From: Woeseia sp034521225
GTDB taxonomy: Bacteria; Pseudomonadota; Gammaproteobacteria; Steroidobacterales; Woeseiaceae
Length of the DNA: 64,000 bases
Direction: 5' to 3'
Assembly: GCA_034521225.1 (NCBI GenBank)
Contig: JAXHMR010000023.1
Location: 1 to 64,000 of the forward strand
Made by a program: the position numbers and the translations under genes. Each line of letters opens with the position of its first letter. Within the stretch, counting starts at the first letter, position 1. Of the stretch, positions 56,730 to 64,000 are shown piece after piece. Below the pieces are notes generated by a model. The model did no database searches. It had not been told where the DNA came from and saw only the letters and a list, made by a program, of their open reading frames with translations.

Positions 56730-57224
56730 ATGGCACGCTGGCGACCCCCGGCGCCGAAATCATCCCCGTACATCACAGAATCCGGCTTCGAGAACCTGCA
56801 GACCGAGCTGAAGTCGCTCTGGGTCCGGCGGCGGGACGTTGTCCGGGCGCTGGCCGACGCGGCCGCGGAAGGCGATCGCTCAGAGAACGCCGAGTATGTT
56901 TATCGCAAGAAGGAGCTCGGCGGCATTGACCGGCGGATTCGCTACCTGCAGAAGCGGCTGCCTGCGCTGACGGTCGTGCGCCGGTTCGCGAACACGGACG
57001 CCGTGTACTTCGGGGCCACTGTAGACCTTGCCGATGATGCCGGCAGTTCTCATTGCTATCGCATCGTCGGACCGGACGAGGCGGATCCGGAACACGCTGC
57101 AATCAGTCTCGACTCACCCGTCGCCCGTGCGCTGCTCGGCAAAACGATTGACGACACCGTAGTTATCGAGACGCCGGAGACAGCGACGACGATGACCGTG
57201 ACGGCAATCCGCTACCCGTCGTGA
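56730..57224 (+). CDS. greB: Transcription elongation factor GreB
   Basis: 164 residues from ATG 56730 with GGAG upstream. The N-terminal coiled coil carries LKSLWVRRRDVVRALADAAAEGDRSENAEYVYRKKEL, including the acidic tip residues (EGDRSENAEY) that enter the polymerase channel. The C-terminal FKBP-like domain has FGATVDLADDAGSSHCYRIVGPDEAD and SPVARALLGKTIDDTV. GreB rather than GreA is indicated by the YRKKELGGIDRRIRYLQKRL helix. It rescues backtracked RNA polymerase. A truncated second copy lies at 52.8-53.1 kb. Confidence 0.9.
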   Translation: MARWRPPAPKSSPYITESGFENLQTELKSLWVRRRDVVRALADAAAEGDRSENAEYVYRKKELGGIDRRIRYLQKRLPALTVVRRFANTDAVYFGATVDLADDAGSSHCYRIVGPDEADPEHAAISLDSPVARALLGKTIDDTVVIETPETATTMTVTAIRYPS

Positions 57225-57477
57225 CGTGCGCCGTGACGGCGACACTGTACTCGCCCGGCGAAATCTCGGCATTGCACCTCCACTGCACTTTTTGAGTGTG
57301 CAATCGCAAGAGCGCGACAGCAATCAGTACGATCGATAACGCGCCGGCAACAAGTACGGGCGCGGTTATTGCGGTTATGCGTTTCGAACTCGTGACGATT
57401 GCAGGCATGTGCCGAGCTTGCCACTGCATCCAGTGCGGAGCCACTTGTAATACCGTCAGGTTCTTCTCGCGGTCCAT
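57163..57477 (-). CDS. Possible small membrane protein
   Basis: About 104 residues with one hydrophobic helix (ITAPVLVAGALSIVLIAVALLRL) after a short polar N-terminus. It overlaps the 3' end of greB by 62 bases and is divergent from the PPK2 gene. AGAGA precedes the start at a workable distance. The C-terminal part is Ser-rich and looks like read-through of another frame. Either a real small gene with a broken 3' end or chance. Confidence 0.3.
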   Translation of the reverse strand: MDREKNLTVLQVAPHWMQWQARHMPAIVTSSKRITAITAPVLVAGALSIVLIAVALLRLHTQKVQWRCNAEISPGEYSVAVTAHVTTGSGLPSRSSSSLSPASR

Positions 57478-57520
57478 ACTGCTATTCTCTGACCTGACAA
57501 GCCGCCAAACCTGGATATGC

Positions 57521-58276
57521 ATGAATCGACTAGCCGAACTGGACCTGAGCCGGGATGTTGCCAAAGACGATTACAAGCTGGCCCTGCGCGCCTGGCAGTA
57601 CGACCTGCTGAGTCTGCAGCAGGCTGTTTTTCGTGACGGCGCGCGCATGGTCATCAACATCGAGGGCATGGATGCCGCCGGCAAGGGCGGCGCGATTCGC
57701 CGCATGGTCAAGCGACTGGACCCGCGCGGTTACAAGGTCTACCGCATTCGTGCACCGGAGCGCTGGGAGCAGGAGAAACACTATCTCTATCGCTTCTGGA
57801 ACAAGGTACCAGCGCCAGGTGAGCTGGTTATTTTTGACCGCTCCTGGTACGGCAGGGTACTGGTCGAACGCGTGGAAGGATTCGCCGAAGCGGATCGCTG
57901 GCAACAGGCTTATGACGAGATCAACGCGTTTGAACGCATGCTCGTTGACGACGGCGTCATCCTGCGTTCCCTGTGGTTCCAGGTCGACCCGGACGAACAG
58001 CTGCGGCGCTTCGAGGCACGCCTGGCTGACCCCTATAAAGCCTGGAAGATGACCGACGAGGACTGGCGCAACCGGGCAAAGTGGGACAGTTATATCCAGG
58101 CTGCCGAGGACATGTTTGCCCGCACCGATACCGATTTTGCGCCGTGGACGATCATTCCCGCCAACTCCAAGCGCTACGCGCGCCTGCGTGCACTGCAAGC
58201 GATTGGTGAGGCGCTGGTTGAAGAAGCCACGCACCGCGGCGTTAAGACCCATCCTCTGACGAGGATGGCGTTTTGA
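57521..58276 (+). CDS. ppk2: Polyphosphate kinase 2 family protein
   Basis: 251 residues from ATG 57521. The P-loop (Walker A) is NIEGMDAAGKGGAIRR, Walker B is LVIFDRSWYGRVLVERVEGF, and the lid region is DPDEQLRRFEARLADPYKAWKMTDEDWRNR. The end is typical (PWTIIPANSKRYARLRALQ). It transfers phosphate between polyphosphate and nucleotides. Which of NMP or NDP it prefers cannot be decided by eye. The frame is intact. Confidence 0.9.
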   Translation: MNRLAELDLSRDVAKDDYKLALRAWQYDLLSLQQAVFRDGARMVINIEGMDAAGKGGAIRRMVKRLDPRGYKVYRIRAPERWEQEKHYLYRFWNKVPAPGELVIFDRSWYGRVLVERVEGFAEADRWQQAYDEINAFERMLVDDGVILRSLWFQVDPDEQLRRFEARLADPYKAWKMTDEDWRNRAKWDSYIQAAEDMFARTDTDFAPWTIIPANSKRYARLRALQAIGEALVEEATHRGVKTHPLTRMAF

Positions 58277-58330
58277 AAGCGCAAGGGTAAAGGTGCAGGT
58301 GCCTGCGGCGGCTGTCTACTGGAGGGAGAT

Positions 58331-58681
58331 TTGAACGAGGCAATAACGTTTGTAGCGGGGTGGTCCGCAGCGACTATCGAGTTGCTGGGCGTCGGCGTTA
58401 TCACGTTAATCGCACTGTACGCCATATTCCACGCCGCCAGGCGGTTTATCGGGAGAGAGGATAAGGAATCCATCTTCCAGGAACTTCGCCAGCGCCTTGG
58501 TCGGGGTATCCTGCTCGGCCTGGAGTTTCTCATAGCGGCGGACATTATCTACACGGTGGCAATCGATCTGACCTTCGAGACGGTGGGTGTGCTGGCCGGT
58601 GTTGTTCTGGTCCGGACGTTCTTGAGCTTTACGCTGGAAGTGGAGTTGACCGGCAAGTGGCCCTGGCAGAATACGCCGTAG
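58331..58681 (+). CDS. DUF1622 family membrane protein
   Basis: 116 residues from TTG 58331 with GGAGGGAG upstream. Three membrane helices, with the DUF1622 strings IELLGVGVITLIALYAI, RQRLGRGILLGLEFLIAADII and VLVRTFLSFTLEVELTGKWPW. Function unknown. It follows ppk2 by 54 bases and may be cotranscribed. Confidence 0.85.
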   Translation: MNEAITFVAGWSAATIELLGVGVITLIALYAIFHAARRFIGREDKESIFQELRQRLGRGILLGLEFLIAADIIYTVAIDLTFETVGVLAGVVLVRTFLSFTLEVELTGKWPWQNTP

Positions 58682-58691
58682 CAACCGGCCA

Positions 58692-58815
58692 CAGGTGCAG
58701 ATCTGGACGTCCTCTCGCGGCTGCGTGAAACAGGGCATGCTGGCCGGGCTAAACCACCCGAACATCTGCCAACTCTACGATGCACAGGTCACGGAAGAGG
58801 GCTGGCCGTACATTC
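58692..58815 (+). pseudogene. Remnant of a Ser/Thr kinase gene
   Basis: Two pieces of the kinase at 53.7-56.5 kb are joined here. ADLDVLSRLRET resembles GLDVLSRVP at its N-terminus, and GMLAGLNHPNICQLYDAQV then TEEGWPYI is the mid N-lobe. About 200 bases that separate them in the kinase gene are deleted. Less diverged from the kinase consensus than the 54-kb copy in HPNICQLYDAQVTEEGWPY. No other kinase parts are present. Confidence 0.7.
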
Positions 58816-59030
58816 AGCCAAAGAATCTATGCGCCCGGGACCGATTGTTGCGCCGGGGACACAATACAAGCCGTCAAGCGTATTCTATACTTCATGTGAA
58901 ATAATTTTAACCTGTCTGCGGTCCCCTTAATCGTTCCAAGGCGAGAAAATTACGGCGTGCCTCAATTCCGGCACTCAACGATCATATTGTTGTGAAAATG
59001 CAACAACAAGCACAAACCAGAGGGCAAAAC

Positions 59031-61977
59031 ATGAAGACTCCAATCGTACTGGCCGGGGCGTCTGTCCTGGTCCTGGGCCTCGCGATGACACCTGCGGACA
59101 TCGCAAACGCTCAACAGGCTGAAGAAATGGAAGAGGTGGTGGTCACCGGGTCACGTATCCGGCGCAATCCGCTCGACGAGCCCGTCGCCATCATGGAGAT
59201 AAGTGCAGCCGACATCAAAGACACCGGCATGACGAATCTGGGCGATGCGCTGCAACAGTTGCCGATTACCGGTTCCGCCATTAACTCGAAATTCAACGTG
59301 CCGGGTAACTCCGGTTTTCCGCAGGACGGTTCGGGCATCGGCGCGGGCGCCGTGCAGCTCTCGATCCGCAACGTCAGCGCGAAGCGCACGCTGGTACTGG
59401 TGGACGGCAGGCGCTGGATTGCCGGTGCATCGGCCTCCGGCGTACCCACTGCGGTCGACCTGAATACGATTCCCGACAACGTCATCGAACGCGTCGAGAT
59501 ACTGCAGGACGGCGCTTCGGCGATTTACGGCTCTGACGCGATCGGCGGCGTTGTCAATATCATCACGCGGCAGAACTTCGAGGGTTTCCGCTTCGATGCT
59601 CAGGCCGGCAGCTACCTCGAAGACAACGACGGCGAGTCGTATGAATTCTCGGCACTCTGGGGCGGCGGCAATGATACGACCCACTTCGTGCTGAGCATGG
59701 GCTACCGGGACGAGCGTGGCGTCGAGACCTGGGACCGTGCCCGATCGCGTTTCCCGAGGCCCGATGCCACCAGCTGTGACGCGGGCGGATGCTCGTCGTT
59801 CACGCCGCAGGCGCGCCTGGTCTTTGGCCCGAATATCGGGCCGGGTGCAGATGGCATTTTCGGTACCGACGACGACGGCTTCCTTGATATAACGCTCAAC
59901 GACGGCGTGCTGAACGACGGTGCCGGAAACATCCCGCAATGGGACCCGAACGACCCGGATGGCGGCCCGGATTTTCACGCGTTCTCGTCGGCCGATCGCT
60001 TCAATTTCAACGGCCCTGGCTTCAACTTCCTGCGTACGCCCAATGAGCGCGTCAACGTTTATGCAAACGTGCGCCACGAGCTTGCGCCGAACGTGACCTT
60101 GTTTGCGAAGGCCTCGTACACGAACCGGGCGTCGGAGACGAAGGCGGCACCCGAGCCGCTGTGCCTGGGCAACGGCTGCGGTACCCGCATCACCGACAAC
60201 TTCCTGATCTCGGCGAGCAACCCGTTCAACTTCACGGGTCTCGATCTCTCGGTTGCGAACGGCAACCTGGAGTTTTTCGGCCGCCGTCCGCTGGAGTCCG
60301 GTCCCCGGTTGTTCTTCCAGGACGTCAACACCTACATGATTACGGCTGGCCTCGAGGGTGAGTTCCAGGGCGCAGGGCGCAATTTCTATTGGGATCTGAC
60401 GGCCGGGTATGGTGACAACCGCGGCTTCCAGGAGAAGCAAAACTCGCATAACGCGGCGAGGCTGCAGGTCGCGATGGGCCCGATCGACGTATGTAATGCC
60501 ACGCCTAACTGTGTGCCATTCAATTTCTTCGGCGGGCAGGGGCCTGGCGGGACCGGTTCGATCACCCAGGAAATGCTCGATTTCGTAAGCTATACGCAGC
60601 GTGATTTCAGCGAGCAGACGCTCAAGAACTTCGCGTTCAACATCGGCGGCGATGTGGCCGAACTGCCGGCTGGCACGCTGGGATTCGCGGCAGGCGTCGA
60701 ATTCCGCGATCACGAAGGCTCGTTCCGGCCCGATCCGATCGCGGCAAGCGGCGAAACAGCAGGCATACCGTCCGGCGCCACCGCCGGCGGCTTCGATGTC
60801 ACGGAGTTCTATGGCGAATTGAACATCCCGCTGATCGCCGACGCGGCGTTTGCTGACCTGCTCGAAGTCAACGCGGCGGTAAGAAGCTCGGACTACAGCA
60901 CATTCGGCTCGGAAGAGACCTTCAAGGTCAGCGGCCTGTGGCGGCCAATCGACGAGCTGTCGTTCCGCGGCTCTGTCTCGACCGGATTCCGTGCGCCGGG
61001 CATCGGCGAACTGTTCGGCGGCGCGGCGCGCGAGGACTTCACGTTCCTCGATCCCTGTGCCGACTACACGGGCGATCTCGGTGCTGCAGCCGGCGGGCGT
61101 GATGCTCCGCAACCGCAGGATATCCAGGCCAACTGCCAAACCCTGGGCGTCGATCCCGGTCTTGCACAGCTCAATCCGCAGCTATCTGCCTTGTCGATCG
61201 GTAATGCGGACCTCGATGCGGAGGAGTCCGACAACATCACGGCGGGCATCGTCTACCAGCCCGGCGTGGTCGGAAGGGCAGTCCTGGTCGGACGGCATCA
61301 CGGTCTCCGTCGACTACTACAGCGTCGAGATCGACTCTGCCGTGCAGGGTTTGAGCCCGGGTGAACTCATCGACGCCTGCGTGGAAACGCTCGATCCCGC
61401 GTTCTGCGCCAATACGCCGCGCACGAGTTCGGGTCAGCTGGACACTGTGCAGAACCGGCTGCAGAACCTCGGCTCCATTGAAGCATCGGGCGTCGATATC
61501 GCATTCAACTATCTTAGCCCGGAAACGAGTGTCGGCGCGTTCACGCTCGACATCGCCGCGACGCACCTTAACGAGTACAAGGAGATCACGAACAATCCGG
61601 ATGGCAGCCAGTCGGTCAACGACCTGACCGGCCAGGGCTCCGAACGAGACCTTCTTCCGCGCGTTCCCGGAGTGGCGCGCAGTCACGTCGGTGGGCTGGA
61701 ACTGACGACCGCTTCAACGGTTCGCTCAGGTTCCGCTGGTTCGACGAGATGGAAAACGAGGGTAACAGGCTGGATTCCGTAGTGTTCACGGATCTGCGCC
61801 TGAAGCTGGAACCCGGAGTTCGTTGACGAGTCTCTGACCTTTACGCTCGGTTTCAACAACTTGCTGGACGAGGATCCACCCGTCTGCCTGGCTTGTGGTG
61901 TCATCGGCTTCAATCCTGTCGTGCACGACATTCCCGGCCGCGTTAGCTACTTGCGGGTTTCGTACCAGCCGCAGTAA
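59031..61977 (+). CDS. TonB-dependent outer-membrane receptor, frame-broken near the 3' end
   Basis: About 980 residues from ATG 59031 (AGAGGG upstream; a start at 58992 is also open). A signal peptide (VLAGASVLVLGLAMTPADIANA) and TonB-box-like EEVVVTGSRIRR precede the plug domain (LGDALQQLPITG, VQLSIRNVSAKRTLVLVDGRR, VERVEILQDGASAIYGSDAIGGVVNI). The 22-strand barrel follows. Frames change near 61275 and 61650. The last part reads LTFTLGFNNLLDEDPPVC and ends RVSYLRVSYQPQ with the aromatic-containing terminus. Length is one over a multiple of three. The substrate may be an oligosaccharide, peptide or siderophore; no neighbour decides this. Confidence 0.9.
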
Positions 61978-61996
61978 CAAACGTGTAACCACAATA

Positions 61997-62029
61997 AACG
62001 ACGGCCCCGGTTAAGGGCCGTTCGTTTTT
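61997..62029 (+). terminator. Intrinsic terminator after the TonB receptor
   Basis: ACGGCCC and GGGCCGT form a 7-bp stem (extendable with AACG/CGTT and one bulge) around CGGTTAA. TCGTTTTT follows. It begins about 20 bases after the stop. It is the clearest intrinsic terminator in the window. Confidence 0.85.
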
Positions 62030-62159
62030 CCGGTACACGGACTTTGCGATACGCAACGTTCACGAGCAGAAAAGCCACAGCGTGATGTACAAGGGCAGTG
62101 ACGATCGCGTCACGTTCATCTTCGACTACGTGCCGCATGCTTCCTGCTCCGCCGGCGGG

Positions 62160-62378
62160 TCAGGACACTCGTGTGTGGCGGCACCGGCGGTGCCGAAGGA
62201 CGGCGTACAGCGTCAACCCCGCACCGCCGACCGCGGCGACCACCAGCGCGTGCTCGACGGTCCCGAGCCACGCCGTAGCGCCGGTGATCCCGAGGATGGC
62301 CACAATGTGCGTCGAAAGGCAGCCAAGGATCGCGACCGTCGTGGCAGCGAGGCTGTTGCGAAACAGCCTGTGCGGCAG
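62160..62378 (-). CDS. Small two-helix membrane protein, start uncertain
   Basis: The frame reads HRLFRNSLAATTVAILGCLS then THIVAILGITGATAWLG and VEHALVVAAVGGAGLTLYAV, ending HRRCRHTRVS. Two hydrophobic helices of about 20 residues with Cys residues recall small mercuric-transport-like proteins (MerE/MerF/MerC), but no CC motif is seen. No ATG/GTG with a ribosome-binding site is present; the frame is open back to 62378 only. It may be frame-broken at its 5' end. Confidence 0.45.
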   Translation of the reverse strand: MPHRLFRNSLAATTVAILGCLSTHIVAILGITGATAWLGTVEHALVVAAVGGAGLTLYAVLRHRRCRHTRVS

Positions 62379-62545
62379 GGATTAGCAACGAGATCGGCTG
62401 TCGGGGGCAGCGCAAGGAAGATACCTGTTGCGTATAATCGAGATGTGTTTTAACCGGTACCTGAAATCACAGTGAACATCCAGCAGCGAACCAGGATTTC
62501 CGAAGGTGGTCTGACGCCAGGCCCGAACCCCGCGCGTTGCGCTGC

Positions 62546-63298
62546 ATGAGCCAACCGGCTTCGGGTCAGCCACGGCGCTCGCTGCTGGCCGACGATGGTG
62601 ACGAGCTGCACTTCTGCAGCACCTGCGCGTTTTCCGCGGCATGCCTCGAGCGCGGCTATCACAAATCACGTCTGCGCGAGTTGCATGTCCTGGTGGAACA
62701 CTCGCCGCCTTTCCAGGAAGGAGCCCATATTTTCCGCGAGGGTGACGAATTCAACGCGATTGCCGCCATCCGCGCCGGCACGGTCAAAACCTACGTTACC
62801 GACCGCGAGGGTCGTGAGCAGGTACTGGGATTTTTCCTGCCTGGCGAGGTCGTCGGCCTCAATGCCATTTCGAGTTCGAGATATCCGTGCAATGCCGTTG
62901 CGCTGGAGACCGTGCTGCTTTGCCAGTTTTCATTTCCAAAGATGGCAACACTCGCTACCCGCATGCCCGGCCTACAGGAACATCTCTTCCGGCTGCTGAG
63001 TGAAGACATCGGCAAGGCCAGCTTGCTGACCGGAGATTTCACAGCGGAGGAGCGCCTGGCTGCATTCCTGATCGTCCTGTCCCGTCGTTACGCGGCGCGG
63101 GGGTTGTCGGCGAGCCGGTTCCGCCTGCCGATGTCGCGTACCGACATCGCCAACTACTTGCGTCTCGCGGCCGAAACGGTGAGCCGCATCTTGAAACGTT
63201 TCCAGGGGGACGGCCTGATCCGCGTCGATCGCAGGGAGATCGAACTCCTCGACAGTCAGCGGCTCGAAGGCATCGCACGCAGCGCACTCAGAATCTGA
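62546..63298 (+). CDS. fnr: FNR-type oxygen-responsive Crp-family regulator
   Basis: 250 residues from ATG 62546 (an earlier TTG at 62537 is possible). Iron-sulphur cysteines are Cys24, Cys27 and Cys33 (FCSTCAFSAACL, spacing 2 and 5 as in E. coli FNR) with Cys115 (SRYPCNAVAL) as the fourth. The cyclic-nucleotide-binding-like domain has IFREGDEFNAIAAIRAG. The HTH is MSRTDIANYLRLAAETVSRILKRFQ, with the FNR-type ExxSR recognition helix. It should activate anaerobic genes when the [4Fe-4S] cluster is intact. Confidence 0.9.
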   Translation: MSQPASGQPRRSLLADDGDELHFCSTCAFSAACLERGYHKSRLRELHVLVEHSPPFQEGAHIFREGDEFNAIAAIRAGTVKTYVTDREGREQVLGFFLPGEVVGLNAISSSRYPCNAVALETVLLCQFSFPKMATLATRMPGLQEHLFRLLSEDIGKASLLTGDFTAEERLAAFLIVLSRRYAARGLSASRFRLPMSRTDIANYLRLAAETVSRILKRFQGDGLIRVDRREIELLDSQRLEGIARSALRI

Positions 63299-63544
63299 CA
63301 TCCGCCTGACTTGATTCAGCGCGACCGCATCTGTGGTTCATCAGCATCTGCGATTTCTACTGTTGTGCATCGGTTATTTGAACGATGAAATTACGTTCAC
63401 TTGAGTATGGTGAGCTCCATGCAGGAGTTGTGCGTGCGAACCTCGTGGCTGTAGTCGATGCGATCATGACCCATGTTCGGATACCGCAGTATCGAGAAGG
63501 TACACCGGAAAGTAAGGCTCGCCGGCTTCACCTTGATCGGCGCC
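63299..63544. other. Region between fnr and the reductase gene
   Basis: About 245 bases. A minus-strand frame of about 50 codons ends at 63397 (VRTHNSCMELTILK), overlapping the reductase tail. I cannot identify it; it may be noncoding or a short downstream gene. Confidence 0.35.
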
Positions 63545-64000
63545 TCATTTCGCTGCCGGTACGTATGCATCCGATATGCATGCTTCCAGGTCGAGCCCCT
63601 GCGCGAGGAAAGCCGGGACCGCCGCTTCAATCATCTGTACCGACCCGCATACGTACACTTCGTGGCCGGCTGAGGTCGGGTCGGTCCGCCAGCATGATTT
63701 GGTGCACGAGCCCTTTCCGTCCGGGCCAGGTGTCCTCGGAACCCGATAGTGCGGGAGTTACCCGGAAGTTCTCGTGTGCTGTGCTGCCAGCGCTCCGCCA
63801 GATCCAGCATGTACAGGTCGTCCTGCTCGCGCACGCCCCAGTACAAATGCATGGGACGCTTGATCCCACGGTGAAAAGCGTCCTCGACGATGCTCTTGAC
63901 AGGTGCGAACCCCGTCGCGCCGGCCACGAACAGAATCGGTTTATCACTGTCGCGCAGCGTGAACTGACCGAAGGGACCCTCGAATTCCAGCGAATCACCG
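63545..64000 (-). CDS. Ferredoxin-type NAD(P)H/flavin oxidoreductase, C-terminal part, frame-broken, partial
   Basis: The visible ~150 residues form the NAD-binding half of a ferredoxin reductase: GDSLEFEGPFGQFTLRD, then ILFVAGATGFAPVKSIVEDAF (pyridine nucleotide loop), PMHLYWGVREQDDLYML, and after shifts near 63765 and 63675 EVYVCGSVQMIEAAVPAFLA and GLDLEACISDAYVP. These strings are characteristic of CDP-6-deoxy-3,4-glucoseen reductase-like enzymes, which carry a 2Fe-2S domain and FAD domain N-terminally; those lie outside the window. The stop is at 63545. Confidence 0.75.

Noticed and set aside
59151..61139. Open frame of about 660 codons antisense to the TonB receptor
   Set aside because: It is the complement of a well-supported receptor gene in GC-rich DNA, has low-complexity Arg/Val-rich content, no family motifs and no ribosome-binding site.
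1..64000. tRNA, rRNA, CRISPR arrays, prophage or plasmid origin
   Set aside because: I looked for clover-leaf 3' ends, rRNA motifs, regularly spaced repeats, phage structural genes and iterons and saw none.

Overview
The window is a GC-rich chromosomal stretch from a free-living, probably marine or sediment gammaproteobacterium. The placement is by flavour only: TonB-dependent receptors, winged-helix/TolB/TPR one-component regulators, an FNR-type regulator, GreB, PPK2, lipocalin Blc and CcdAB. No rRNA, tRNA, CRISPR array or phage module is visible. Many genes are split by single-base shifts, usually a net extra base, which points to long-read insertion errors. I report such genes as one locus and give the break positions.

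Region by region. 1-5693: the greater part of a very large secreted protein (NHL, cadherin/HYR-like, calcium-binding and FG-GAP repeats), running off the left edge. 6.1-18.6 kb: mixed single genes (TolB/TPR membrane protein, cold-shock/DUF1294 fusion, AraC regulator, two methyltransferases, a TonB receptor relic, DUF4185 protein plus diiron desaturase-like protein, two lipoproteins, a ToxR-like winged-helix protein, a GDSL esterase). 18.7-20.6 kb: a winged-helix/TolB/TPR regulator that overlaps the biosynthetic operon tail to tail.

20.5-30.0 kb is the most interesting part: a tightly coupled minus-strand operon of ten genes. In order of transcription it encodes an acyl-AMP ligase, a membrane (ICMT-like) methyltransferase, a KAS III-like condensing enzyme, an AurF-like diiron N-oxygenase, a carrier protein, a class II aaRS-like amino acid:[carrier protein] ligase, an NAD-dependent thioester-reductase-like SDR, a ferritin-like diiron protein, a second carrier protein and an MMPL/RND exporter. 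The first seven junctions are 4-nt stop/start overlaps. It looks like an NRPS-free pathway that loads an amino acid on a carrier protein, N-oxidises it, joins it to an acyl unit and exports the product. A ~185-bp leader with a covarying hairpin lies at its 5' end and occurs again at 17.3-17.5 kb in front of the winged-helix protein.

30-47 kb is ordinary chromosome: XRE regulator, GFA protein, dicarboxylate symporter, lipoprotein, AraC regulator, LamG protein, YdbS/YdbT pair, hybrid histidine kinase, GST, Blc, M14 peptidase-like protein, CPA1 antiporter, and an FAD oxidase plus CFA-like methyltransferase pair resembling tmsA/tmsB (10-methyl fatty acids). 47-57 kb is a rearranged accessory region: three copies of a ~240-bp element with 13-bp terminal inverted repeats, each next to a truncated gene; an SdpI-like gene with a beheaded ArsR regulator; ccdAB; a partial greB duplication; an IS91-like transposase relic; and badly broken BTAD-regulator and Ser/Thr-kinase/TPR genes. 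56.7-64 kb returns to intact genes: greB, ppk2, DUF1622, a TonB-dependent receptor with a good terminator, a small membrane protein, an fnr-like regulator and the 3' part of a ferredoxin-type reductase running off the right edge.
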